The notes below the pieces were generated by a model. That model was not told where the DNA came from. It ran no database searches and saw nothing but the letters and a program-made list of their open reading frames with translations. A program made the translations under genes and the position numbers. A DNA stretch of 64,000 bases from Prorocentrum cordatum (Eukaryota > Sar > Dinophyceae > Prorocentrales > Prorocentraceae): positions 973,285 to 1,037,284 of the forward strand of contig CAUYUJ010014349.1 of assembly GCA_963575745.1 (NCBI GenBank). The letters run 5' to 3'. Shown piece after piece: positions 10,236-20,035 of this stretch (position 1 is the first letter of the stretch; each line of letters opens with the position of its first letter).

Positions 10236-10450
10236 GCTGGACACTGTCAGGGCCGCCTACGATCCGATTTGATGCGATTCGATTCACCAGCTGTGGCCGC
10301 AACGTCGATTTGATTCGATCCGGTTCGAGTCATCGGCATCGGCCAGGGCCAGGTGCAGCAGCGCGGTGATCCGATTCCGATCCGATTCTGGCCGATCCGC
10401 TGACGGTCCGATCCGTCTCCGACCGGGTCCGAGTCCGCAATTCGATGCAG
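10236..10450. repeat. GATCCGATTCGATT-rich segment
   Basis: Many degenerate copies of CGATCCGATT(C/T)G. Isolated copies recur at about 15290 and 38085. Confidence 0.6.
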
Positions 10451-10590
10451 CTCAGGCCCGACCGTCGTGCGCAGGGTGCGCAGCACCAGGTGACCTGCCG
10501 GGGGCGCGAAGATCGTCGCGCTTCGGGCGTCGCGGTCTGGGCAAGAGATCGCCAGAGCGGTTGTCCTTCCCAGGTGCGGCGCGAGGCAGG

Positions 10591-10735
10591 CCGGCCACAA
10601 CTGGGGGAGCGGTGGTGCTTACCCCCCTGGGGGACCCATCGATTTCGCAACCCCTCTCGAGAGATCGTCGATGCGATGGGTTCCCCCAGGGGGGTAAGGA
10701 CCACAGCTCCCCCAGTTATGGCTGGTCGGCGAGGG
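10591..10735. mobile_element. Long hairpin (145 bp) with ~54-bp arms
   Basis: The left arm (10591-10644: CCGGCCACAACTGGGGGAGC, GGTGGTGCTTACCCCCCTGG, GGGACCCATCGA) is an imperfect inverted copy of 10682-10735 (GGTTCCCCCAGGGGGGTAAG ... CCCCCAGTTATGGCTGG). Only a few mismatches are visible. The loop of about 37 bases contains CTCTCGAGAG. Likely a foldback element; no other copy found here. Confidence 0.7.
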
Positions 10736-10890
10736 CGCGAGGGTGCGAAGACCATGATCGCGCCTCGCGGGGCGCGCGGGCGCGAGGTCGGGCGACCCAG
10801 GCAGTACTCCCGAGCCCTTCCAGCCGGACTCCCGGCGCTGGCGCACTGGCGGGGTGGTGATTTGGGCCTCCCGGACGGGGTCCCCGAGCA

Positions 10891-11060
10891 GGTGGGGTCG
10901 GAGGATCGTGCCGCATCGATGATGCGGCGCGATGTGGAGCCCATCTTCCTCCGCGCCGACGGCGCTGGTGCATCGCCGACGTCGCCGACGTCGCCGATGC
11001 AGCGGCGATGCAGCGCCGAGGAATCGGCGATGCGGCACGATCCTCCGACCCCGTCTACTC
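10891..11060 (+). repeat. Palindromic dispersed repeat L, copy 2
   Basis: Contains ATCGATGATGCGGCGCGAT, CATCGCCGACGTCGCCGACG and GGCGATGCGGCACGATCCTC. The flanking CTCCCGGACGGGGTC is shared with copy 4. Confidence 0.6.
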
Positions 11061-11460
11061 GTACTTTCTTCAGGAGGCCTTCAGATGAGGCTCGGTCAAG
11101 GGAGGAAAAACCAACCGGACCCGATGACTGGCGTTGATTCAATGCCCGTGGGCGTTTACTAACCAGCCCTGCCCCGTTCGATCCCTTCCCTGGGTGCGTT
11201 GACTATGAACGGCTCGGCTTGTCGGGGCGATTCTTGTGGGGGTGGAGTTTCTGCCCCTCTCCCTCGGGGAGGGCGAGGACGAGGGCGGCCGCTCCGATGC
11301 GGCGCCCTGCCGTGGGCGCGGGGGCCTCCCGGCGGGCACCTGCTGGCCACATGGCCCGCGGACGGGGTAAAACTCGCCTCTGCTCGGACGGCGCGCCTCG
11401 CCGAGGTGGTGCGCCCCCCTTTGGCCCCATCGGGGGCGGAAGCCCGGCGGCGAGCCGCGG
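11061..11460. other. No gene recognised; GC-rich spacer
   Basis: No repeat structure resolved. Confidence 0.35.
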
Positions 11461-11464
11461 GTGA

Positions 11465-11690
11465 GGGAGCGAGAAGGAGAGGGCCTTCTCCAAGGGCTCC
11501 CCCGAGGGCGCGAAGTTATTCGCGCTTCGCGGTCCTCGTTCCTCCTCTCCCTCCTCCTCGTCCTCCTCTTCTCCCTTTGGGAAGGCGGCGCGAGAGCGCG
11601 AAGTTATTCGCGCTTCGCGCTTCGCGGAGCGCGAAGCGCGAAGTTGGGAGCCCTAGGAGAAGGAGAGGGCCTTCTCAGAAGCTCCAGGCT
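11465..11690. repeat. GCGCTTCGC palindrome cluster
   Basis: GCGCGAAGTTATTCGCGCTT occurs at about 11507 and again at 11598. Bases 11609-11640 form a 32-bp near-perfect palindrome (one mismatched pair): CGCGCTTCGCGCTTCG then CGGAGCGCGAAGCGCG. AGAAGGAGAGGGCCTTCTC flanks the cluster as a direct repeat at about 11470 and 11660. No gene. Confidence 0.75.
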
Positions 11691-11885
11691 TGTGGAGGAC
11701 GATCAATGAAGGGGAGGCATGCCTGAAACATGCTTCACATGTGTCGCCAAAGTGATAGCATCTGTTCAGAGCATGTTTCGAACATATTTGTCAAGCATGT
11801 AGATGACATTGAAAGCACAGTGTTAATTCGCACAAAGGTTAGAGTGTCCATTGTCATGACATCCACCACTCTAGGCCTCCTAGAT

Positions 11886-11965
11886 TGGGTCGGTGCAGAT
11901 GGCGTTGGAAGATCGCGCCGCATCGCCGATGCATCGGCGATGCGGCTCGATGTGGTGCCCGATTT
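11886..11965 (+). repeat. Palindromic dispersed repeat L, copy 3
   Basis: CGCCGCATCGCCGATGCATC followed by GGCGATGCGGCTCGATGTGG. Confidence 0.65.
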
Positions 11966-12003
11966 GCCTCACAAGCAAAGGCCTTCTCAGAAGCCCCGGA
12001 ATC

Positions 12004-12211
12004 GAAAAAGAAAAAACGCCATACGCATAAATTACATACATGTTCGACGCTCCGCGCGGACTTCTTGGATCTGCGTTGGGCCCCCCCAGGGCGGCGTCTC
12101 CGGAGCCGCCTCTTGCGTTCTCCGCGCGCCAGGGAAGGGTTTCTAGCCCAGATCCAAGACATCCGCGCGGACCTCCAAAAGTTTATGTTTATGCCGTTGT
12201 TTCTTCCTCTA
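12004..12211. mobile_element. Foldback element family E, copy 1 (~208 bp)
   Basis: The arms GACGCTCCGCGCGGACTTC.TTGGATCTGCG and CCAGATCCAAGACATCCGCG.CGGACCTCC are inverted. The outer ends are CGCCATACGCATAAA and GTTTATGTTTATGCCG. The GC-rich loop carries CTCCGCGCGCCAGGGA. The same structure occurs at 43613 and 55091. Because the element is an inverted repeat, similar peptides appear on both strands. It is not a gene. Confidence 0.75.
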
Positions 12212-12214
12212 CGA

Positions 12215-12330
12215 AAGTCCTCGGGCTTTCTGAGAGGCTTTTCCCCCAAAGATGCAGGAGAAATTTCTCAGAAGGCCAGAGGGCTTCTGAGAGAAGCCCC
12301 GCCGCCTTCTGACAAGGCCTTTTTCCCCCT
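12215..12330. repeat. CTTCTGAGAAG palindrome cluster
   Basis: GGCTTTCTGAGAGGC, TTTCTCAGAAGGCC, GGCTTCTGAGAGAAGCC and CCTTCTGACAAGGCC in succession. Similar words occur at 11660, 11978 and 33410-33540. Confidence 0.6.
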
Positions 12331-12389
12331 CTCCTTTCCCCCCCTCGCTCGCCGCCGAGAAGCAGCGGCCGGGGATGAGGAGCCCGTCT

Positions 12390-12715
12390 CATGGCCCAAG
12401 AGTTAGTGATGGTCCAGGAGATGGATCATCGGACGGGGCTAGGACGAGGACAGATCCAGTCCAGAGCGTTTCGGAACGCTCTCAGGGCGTTCTCGGAACG
12501 CTCTGAGAAGGCCGCGGCGCCCGAGACATCCTCCAGAGCCGCCAGGTCTCAGAGATTCTCAATCTATCCTCACCCGATGTGGTAGATGTCCTGGCCTCGT
12601 GTATTAGATGAGGTCCAGGACCTCGTGATGGCCCAGGTCTTGGGGATGGTCCAGAACTCAGGGATGGTCCAGGTCCAGGAGATGGATAAGGTCCAGGACT
12701 TGGTCTGGGGGGAAG
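12390..12715. repeat. GGTCCAGGA minisatellite with nested palindromes
   Basis: Degenerate 9-12-base GGTCCAGGA units at 12410-12440 and 12595-12715. Between them lie two AACGCTCT palindromes (12463-12510: AGAGCGTTTCGGAACGCTCT, then CGTTCTCGGAACGCTCTGAG). The derived frames are Gly-Pro or Val-Gln repeats. Confidence 0.7.
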
Positions 12716-12757
12716 GCCCCGGGGGCCAAGACCCGCTTCCATCACTTCGGGGGAGGA

Positions 12758-12897
12758 GAAGGCACCGATACCGCTACCCTTCCCTCGTTTTCGCCTGTTG
12801 GGGGCCTCCTGGGAGGCCCTCGTCGCCACGGCTGGGTTCGCTTTGCAAATCTGGTCAGGACGCACCCCGGGAGAGGTCTGGGGAGTGAGCGGTATCC
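12758..12897. mobile_element. Element family F, copy 1, with ~15-bp TIR
   Basis: Left end GATACCGCTACCC; the right end in reverse is GATACCGCTCACTCCCC. The interior carries GGCCTCCTGGGAGGCC, GTCGCCACGGCTG and GGAGAGGTCTGGGGAG. Five copies in the window, some truncated. Confidence 0.65.
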
Positions 12898-14005
12898 GAA
12901 CCTGGTGGTTTTCCGACTCAGGATCCGTTTTTTTCTTTCGTGGTTAACGAGTTTCGATCACAGTTGGCAGTTGTTTTGAGCAACGCTGTGCCGCCTGGAC
13001 CCGCCGCCTGGATGCCATCGCAGTGGGCCGCTAACATAAAGGCTTGTGTGTGTGCGCGTGCGGCCGCCCAAGGTTCTGGCGCGAGGATTCCCGAGGTTGC
13101 CGCAGGGGCACGCAGACGCGTTTCCCCAAAATCCCCCTCCATCTCTCCCGTCTTCCTCCAACAGGCGAGCCCAATTTATCTTCGTTCATCTTCCCGCCAT
13201 GTCCCTCCCTCCCGCGTCGTTCTCCGCCACCCCTTGCACCTCATCTTTCATCTCCCACCTGAAGCATGCGGGGCGAGAAGATAGACCACCAAAGAGTTCC
13301 ATGCCACCCGTTTCGATTGTCAGAGCTCGTAATTCAACCGAGTCTCCATTATTGGGCGTGAGCGAGTTCGTGTTCTGGGAAGCATGGGCATGCCGGCAGG
13401 CGATACAACGAGCAGCGAGACGCCATCAAGAAGTACCAGAGCAGTCCTCCGATTGAGCTGCGCCCTTACAGCCAGAGCGCACGCCCTCGCGTACGTGTTG
13501 CCATCGCAGAATTGGTTCAAGATCGATGTGGCGTTTTCTGGGAAGGTCCCCGAAGAACGCAGAAGCTCGTATGATGAAAGGTGTGCGATACGATGAATCA
13601 TCGCCTCTGGTTGTTTTCCCATGCCCATCATCTTCTTGCCACCTTTTTACCACAACTGGTCCGGCCCACATCCAGATCCATTGGGGGGAATCAAGCGAAG
13701 TAGCCGGTCGCAAACGCTAGTTCCCCGAGGGGCCTAGCTTCCGGTCATGATACCGCTGGTGCGCAAGATGTTCGGGTTCAGGTTCCGCATGCGAGAGATT
13801 CCCACTGTGGTTACGGGGTCCAAATCATACGCGTAGGTAGCACGCAGACGTGTCTACTCCGCCCTCGTCGTCCTCGCTTGTCGTCCTCGCGCTTCTTCTC
13901 CCTGCCCTCTTCCTCCTGCTCCTCCTCTGTCACCTCCGTACATTCGGGTGAATATTGTTGGTAGTGACGTGTTTGATCGCGCGTGGACAGATAGGAAGCA
14001 CAGTC
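12898..14005. other. Mostly unique segment; no gene assigned
   Basis: Moderate GC by local standards. Contains the coding-like frame described separately at 13362-13574 and competing minus-strand frames over 13320-13713. 13850-13930 is CT-rich. Confidence 0.3.
13362..13574 (+). other. Coding-like open frame (70 codons), possible exon
   Basis: This forward frame is open from a TGA at 13359 to a TGA at 13572. It has balanced composition and ordinary codons (segments RRYNEQRDAIKKYQSSPPIE and LRPYSQSARPRVRVAIAELV), unlike the low-complexity frames elsewhere. A TGCCGGCAG|G acceptor-like sequence lies at about 13391-13400. There is no in-frame ATG and no recognised domain. Minus-strand frames over the same bases also look ordinary, so strand is uncertain. 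It could be chance. Confidence 0.18.
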
Positions 14006-14009
14006 GCGC

Positions 14010-14212
14010 GCAGACGTACGCGCGCGCACGCGCACGAGCACGTGCTCAAGATGGGACTCGGGCGCGGGTTCGGTGCCACGTTCGCGCGCGGGCTCGGGCT
14101 CGGGATCCGATTCACGCCCGCGCCCGGGCCTGCGCACGCGCGCGCGCACGAAGACGCACACGCTCACGCATGCGCGCACGCATGCGCGCGCACGCGCACG
14201 CACTGCCCCCGT
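14010..14212. repeat. Alternating purine-pyrimidine CG/CA tract
   Basis: CGCGCGCACGCGCACGAGCA-type sequence, densest at 14010-14050 and 14130-14210. Strong Z-DNA potential. Confidence 0.75.
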
Positions 14213-14299
14213 TGGAGAGCGAAGCGTGACTACACGAATTGCAATCTAGGGCACCCACCGATTAGCCCAATGCCACCCACCTCTCGCCATCCTGCTTAT

Positions 14300-14520
14300 A
14301 GCTTTGAAGCCCTCAGCAGAGTGAGGTTCCAGCGACCAATGTTTACGAGGACAAGTGGTTCCAGCAGCTTATGCCGACAAGGAGGGCGGGTTCAGCACCC
14401 AATGCTTACGAGGGGCTATGGTTCCAGCAGCCAGCGGTGTGAGTTCAAACGCCCCATTTCGATGAGGGAAAGTTGTTTCAGCAGATTCTGCCGACAAGGA
14501 GGGTGGGTTGTCGTCTGAAA
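14300..14520. repeat. Degenerate tandem repeat, ~68 and ~116-bp spacings
   Basis: TTCCAGCAGCTTATGCCGAC.AAGGAGGGCGGG at about 14361 recurs as TTTCAGCAGATTCTGCCGAC.AAGGAGGGTGGG at about 14476. The ACCAATGTTTACGAGG word at about 14335 recurs as CCCAATGCTTACGAGG at about 14399. Confidence 0.65.
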
Positions 14521-14660
14521 AGGCGGCTGGGGCAACCCGCGCCCCAGCCACCAATCCGACCACAGCCCGTTAAATAAATTACGAGCAAACGAATCAGCAA
14601 TCGTTGTCCTATTCATTGTTTTTCCTTCGGCGCGGGCCCTAGCGCCCCCCCCCGCCCCCA

Positions 14661-14815
14661 ATGGAGTAGACGTTGGCTGTTTTGGGCGCCTGTTTCAAGC
14701 AGGTGGGGTCTCCCCCAGAGGACGCGCTGTTGTAAACAGTCGCATTCAGCAGAGGTCTGGAACCAGATCCCCCCCTTCCCCCCCCTTCCGCCAAATGTCG
14801 AAATGCCGAATAAGA
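14661..14815 (+). repeat. Dispersed repeat G, copy 1
   Basis: About 155 bases matching 56626-56782: ATGGAGTAGACGTTGG, GGCGCCTGTTTCAAGCAGGT, GAACCAGATCCCCCCCTTCC and CCAAATGTCGAAATGCCGAA. Both copies follow a C-rich run. Confidence 0.75.
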
Positions 14816-15514
14816 AAGCTATCGCTCATATAATTGTAATCGCGTTGCTTCCGCTTCGTCTTGGTCATTCTCTCTTCTGCATATCCTTTTCGTCTCTTCT
14901 TCCTCGCTTAACCTTCTGCGAAATTCTTCACCCTCTAGTATTCATTTTCGTTCATGTCCAACGATCTCACCGCACAACGCACGTACGTGTGCTACGCGCT
15001 ACAATCGCGCCGCAGCGAAGCTCGTAACCAGACGACACATACGGTCGCACTACATGGCGCAGTTTCGCCGTCCGGCGTCGTGGCCCTTCGCAGCTGGCAC
15101 AGATCCTTAACACGGTCATGCGATGCGAGGGCCCCGCGCACGTGTGCGGGTTACGGTGGTTGAAGAGTCTCGACGTGGTGCTGGTGGCACGATGGCGTTG
15201 GAGGTATTGCTGGGCTTCTAGGGGCCCAGGGTCTTGTGGCAGAGCTGCTGGGCGCTAGCAAGGTATCATGGGGTCACCAGCTGGACACGATTCGATTCGA
15301 TGTCTGTTGCCCCCACCAATTCTTCCCGACCTGGCTCAACACAGCGCGCGCGTTCGAGGATAACCCGTCAGTTCTTGGTAGGCGCGTTTGGCACCGCGCC
15401 GCCCACCGCGCATAGCCCAGCCTCACGGGTCTGGCCGTTGTCCCTACCGCGCACCCCACCAGGCAACCACGGTTCAACTATGACCGCCGATGTGGGCACG
15501 GGAGATTGTGCCGC
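14816..15514. other. Unique segment; no gene recognised
   Basis: Frames up to 115 codons with no domain. Confidence 0.35.
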
Positions 15515-15910
15515 GATCCCACGCATATGGGATTTCACACATTTGCGTTCAACACATATCGGGTTCCACGCGCAGACATAGCTTCCCAAACAGTCCGAAA
15601 TCCACGAACACACATATGTTTCTACACACAACACACCAAACATGTTCACACGTAGGGATCCGTGCGTACGGTTCCATCCGTAGGGGCTTCGCACATACGA
15701 CTCCAAGCAAGTAGGGTTCCAGGTGCGTCTAGCTTCACACATTCAAAGTAGCCCCGCGCCCACCTACATGTTGGGTCCACGAATAGGATTCCACACGCAT
15801 GCTCCACGCGTCCACAAACTTCGCTGCTTACGCACGGGATTTCACACATATGGTTCAGGGCACCGGGTTCCGCATGCAAGGCGCGACACGTATCGGTCTC
15901 CAAACACCAA
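15515..15910. repeat. Degenerate ~20-bp TTCCACACGxATxGG minisatellite, block 1
   Basis: Units such as GGGTTCCACGCGCAGACATA, GGTTCCATCCGTAGGGG and GGATTCCACACGCATGC repeat irregularly. The same unit forms block 2 at 16480-16715. Confidence 0.75.
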
Positions 15911-16178
15911 TAGTTTCCACGCGCACACACACACACACACTCACACCAACACGCGCCCACACACACACACACACACATTCACACACACGCACACATGTTT
16001 TTGATCCGCGGGTCGACAGCGCACCTCTTCCGGTCGAAGCTAAGCGACACACGCACACACGCACACACATACACAAACACACACACACACACACACGCCC
16101 ACACACACACACACACAAGCACGTCCACACACACACACACAAACACAAACACACGTCCACACACAAACACACACATAA
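15911..16178. repeat. (CA)n microsatellite, compound
   Basis: CACACACA runs with GCCCA and GTCCA variants, interrupted at about 16000-16050 by GGGTCGACAGCGCACCTCTT-type unique sequence. Confidence 0.92.
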
Positions 16179-16447
16179 CTATGTTTTGGCGTCGCGGCCA
16201 AGCGCGAAGCGACGCGGCGGAGGCCGTCGGAAAGCCGGAGCGGCGCCCGAAGCGCCGCCGAGGCCACATACGAGCTGCACGGGACTCGTCCGCGGCGCAG
16301 CGAAAGATGCACGGGGCGCACCCCCAGGGAACCGAGAGGGGGCAGCGCGGAGCGCACGGGAGCGCACCGACATGGCTGATGACGGACCGCGAGGGGTCGG
16401 CAAGTAGGCAGAGGCGAAATGATTGGATCTACAAGGAGGGCCGCAAG
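16179..16447. other. GC-rich spacer between CA tracts
   Basis: A plus frame (ATG at 16182) is Arg/Ala-rich with no domain. Confidence 0.4.
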
Positions 16448-16479
16448 CACACAACCACACACACACACACAGAGATGCA

Positions 16480-16715
16480 TTGTTCCACACGCGTGTGGGG
16501 TCCACGCACACGAGCTATCTAAACACACGGACATATGGTGCTTCGCGTGGGGTTCCACACGCAGGGTCCAAACATGGGACTCCATGCGTGGGTTTCCACA
16601 CGTAGGGTGCCAGACACACAGGGTGCACGCACAGTGCTCAACCCACACACATACGGTTCCATACACGTAGTGCTCTACACCTGAGGTTCCATACACATAG
16701 GGGTTCCATGCTGAG
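16480..16715. repeat. ~20-bp TTCCACAC minisatellite, block 2
   Basis: GGGGTTCCACACGCAGGGTC, GGTTTCCACACGTAGGGTG, GGTTCCATACACGTAGTG and GGTTCCATACACATAGGG. Confidence 0.75.
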
Positions 16716-18540
16716 GCGGCCCGGGGGTATAACCCACAGCAGCGCTGGCATGCGTGACGGCAGCCGCACTTACCTGGCAGGCTAGACACCTCCTGAGGGC
16801 GCAGGGCAGAAATGTCGGCCTGACGGTGCTGCAATCTTGGCGCCGAGGATTCGTTGGGCGGCAGCAGACAGGCCAGCGACGATGCCCAGGCAGCTCGTGT
16901 TCGCCATCGTTGATGTAGAGATCGCGCAGCTCAGCGGAGCGAGAGTGAGCGCCGAATGGGCACGGTGACAGGCGCTCACGGGCCTCGTCTTAGCATGGAT
17001 CTTTCGAGCAGTTGGGATGGTCAGGCGATGCGCTGGATCGAATGCTGGCGGCGGGCCTGGATAGCAGCGGGCGCGCACGGACCCGCACAGGGACCATCGT
17101 GGACCCGCGCCTCATTTCGTCGAGGGCGCGGTGACGAAGCTTGGAGCAGCATATGACGGAGTTGGCGGGCTGGTGGTACCTTGAGGACGGTATCGCTTGG
17201 CAGTCGTCACGGGACTTGTGCGCGAACTGTACGGCGATGGCGTTCCGGCGGCAAGGGCCGGACATTTTGGCGACCCACTTCCCCGCGCCGGAGCAGGCGG
17301 GCGGCATGAGCAGGTCGCGGAGCAGATTTGCGCTCGGGCCCCGCGTGGAGAGACACCCTGGCGCGCAGGCGAGGCAACCCCCGGGGCCTGCCGCGAGGCC
17401 TCGGCGCAGCGCCGACCCTGCGCAAGGCTGGCCGTCAACTTCCTGTGCGGGGGACGTGCCAGATCTGCGGCCGCGGAACCGCGCAGGCACCCCCGAGCGC
17501 CAGCGCAGAGTGGAGGCGGACGATGCTCCGCACCAGCTGTGGCGCACAGGTCGGGGCAGCCGCCTGCTGTCGCTCCCCAGTTCCAGCGGGCCCCAGTGGA
17601 CAGCGGCGCGACCAGCGCCCGGGGGCTGCCGCGGTGCCCGATGCGGCGCCCTTCTCGGACCAGCTCGCCGCGCTCGTCGAATACGCCGACCCAGACCCGC
17701 CACCGCGCTGGGGGCGCGATGCAGCTCTAGCGGCGGCAGCAGTGGCGTCGGCTGGCAGCGTACCGCAACAGCCTGGCGACGCGGCTGCGGCGAGCCAAGT
17801 GGAGCCCACAGCCACGGCGTGCGGCTTGCCAGCGCAGGCAGACCGCAGATTGCGGGCAGGAGTGCCGCAAGCGCGTGGGACCTGGATCCCCCGTGTGGTG
17901 GCCGACGCGACAGAGCCGCGGCTGACCGTGCCAGTGGTGGAGCCCCCGCCCGAGGCCAGCGCAGGCTGCGCGAGGACGGGGCGGACGGCTGAGGCTCGTC
18001 GCCTGCCTGACGGCCGCGCGGCGCGGAGGCCGCCATGTCGGCGGCCGAAGTTGGGCCGAATAGCCAGCCAGTGCGCTCCACGCGGTGGAGAAGCTTCACG
18101 GTGTGCGTGTGGTCTGTGGTGCCTACGCCAAGCACCGCACGCAGAGCCGGTGACGACAGTGCCCAGGCAGGTCGGAGCAGGCAGGCCAAGCAGAGATCGA
18201 GCGCCAGCGATGGGGACGCGGACCCGCGGCGAGTAGCACACGACCATCAAAGGGCATTGGGCTGAGGGTCAACGACAGGGTCATCATCTGGGGCGGCCAT
18301 GTCGTGGTGCCCTGAACTCAAACGAGTCTGCGTAGGGTGCTCACAGTACGGCCAGTGGGCACTGATGGCGTTGGCGTGTGTGCAGCGCGGGGTGTCGGCA
18401 CCAGCGTACGAACCTTGCGATGGCCCTAACAGGGCATCATTGGCATAGCGGCCTCGGGATACGGCACCTAGTGTACCCTCGTGTCGGCTGCCGTGGGGCT
18501 TCGACGTCTGCTGCGTATGCAGTTGGGCATGAAGATGTTA
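16716..18540. other. GC-rich block open on both strands; unidentified
   Basis: About 1.5 kb without simple repeats. Overlapping open frames include 17328-18236 plus (302 codons), 17141-17992 plus (283), 16990-18189 minus (399) and 17435-18250 minus (271). One plus frame starts with an ordinary-looking stretch (MTELAGWWYLEDGIAWQSS); another holds TCQICGRGT. No domain is recognised. A strong splice-donor-like ACTTACCTG lies at 16768-16776 (CAG|GTAAGT on the minus strand). It may hold decayed coding sequence, but frame openness here is explained mainly by GC content. Confidence 0.25.
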
Positions 18541-19250
18541 GCTCCACGCGCACACACGCAGGACTCCACACACATAATAATCCACACATGGGCGTCCATA
18601 CACCGTCGCACAAGGGCGAGCACGCGCCAGCATAATGCTTGCATCACGCCGTGTATGTGTAAATAATTTCGCGCTGACGCAGACAAGTCTTGAGGCAGTT
18701 CTTTCTGGCGATCCACGGGTACAGTTTATGTATGTATCAGTTGCGTGTGTGTCTGTGTGTGCGTCAGGTCGTTTTTTTCCACCGATGTCAATGGTCATGT
18801 TTTCGTTTTGTGCACACATCGCTGCTGGCTTTATGGACACTGTTGTGTGGGGACTGCATGGTCGTTGTCATGCGCTAGCGGTTCCTGCATGCTGCTGAGG
18901 CCAGTATCGTCAAGGTCGTCGGTGTTCTCGGTGCAGACGCGAGACTCCTTGTCATGCTCCAGGACCACAGTGACTACTGCGCCTCGGTGAGTTATGGCCG
19001 CAAGCCATGCTCAATCCATGTTTAGTCCGCGGCCGCCCCAGAGATTAGCTCTGCATCAAGGGCGCGGGGGCGCGCGAGATTGTAAGCGTAGGCGGGAAGG
19101 ATACGAGAAGGGGAAAAACATGAGGAGGTGGTGGAAAGATAAGTAAGCAGTGCGTGATCACTTTCTGCAGTTCCTAAGTATCTTCATATGCTTTCGCATT
19201 GCACGCTCGCACGGCTCTCAACGTTCTCTCTTTATCTATATAGCTCACCC
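18541..19250. other. No gene recognised; mixed spacer
   Basis: Scattered CACACATA words at 18545-18600; otherwise unique. No domain seen. Confidence 0.4.
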
Positions 19251-19292
19251 TGTCTCTCTCTCTCTCTCTTTCCACCCCTCCCTCTCCCCTTA
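19251..19292. repeat. (TC)n microsatellite
   Basis: CTCTCTCTCTCTCTTT run with a CCTCCCTCTCCCC tail. Confidence 0.85.
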
Positions 19293-19404
19293 CCGAGCGA
19301 CTGTCGAGATGGATGGCGATAGGGGGGGCGGGAGGGTAGGAGTTCCTCTCACGGCCCCTCCCCCCGCCAGTTCCCCCATAATGATGTTATCGAACGTGGA
19401 TCCA

Positions 19405-20035
19405 GCACAGTGTGGTTCTAGCAATCGATGTGGAGCAATATATGCGATCCAGTCTATGTGGTACGACATATGCGATGCGATCTGTGTTGTGCAAACTATG
19501 TGGTGCAATCTACGCGGTGCGATATATGCGGCGCAGTGGATGTACAATATATGGTGTGCAATCTACGTGGAGCAAAATATGGTGTGCAGTCGATGTGGTG
19601 TTATCTAGGTGCTGCGATATTTGTGGTGCTATTTTTGTATATACATGTATATATGTACATATGGTGCGATCTTCGCGGTGCGGGCTACGCTGTGCAATAT
19701 GAAGTGTGCAACCTAGGTCGTGCGACCTATGTTGTCCAATATATGTCATGCCATCCATGTTGTGCAATCTATGGGTGCAGCATATGTGGTATAGTCTGTA
19801 TTGTGCGGTATATGTGGTGCAGTCTAGTACAAGATATGCGGTGCAATCTATGTGGTGTAATATATGTGGTGCGATCTGCGTTGTGCAAGCTGTGTGGTGT
19901 ATTCTATGTGGTGCGATATATGCGGTGCGATGTGTGCGGTGTAATCTACGTGGTGCAATCTACATGGTGCTATCTAGGTGGTGCAAATTATGTGGTGCAA
20001 TCTAGGTGGTGCAATCCATGCGCAACAATCTATGC
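19405..20035. repeat. 15-bp GTGGTGCAATCTATG minisatellite, ~630 bp
   Basis: About 40 degenerate 15-base units (GTGGTGCAATCTATG, GTGGTGCGATATATG and variants) with occasional interruptions, such as TATATACATGTATATATG near 19640. The period is five codons, so the plus frame stays open for 311 codons with a VVQSMWCNLCGAIY-like repeat. I regard that frame as an artefact. Confidence 0.88.

Noticed and set aside
16040-16834. 264-codon minus-strand frame beginning with an ordinary-looking segment
   Set aside because: Beyond the first ~20 residues it translates the TTCCACAC minisatellite and the CA microsatellite.
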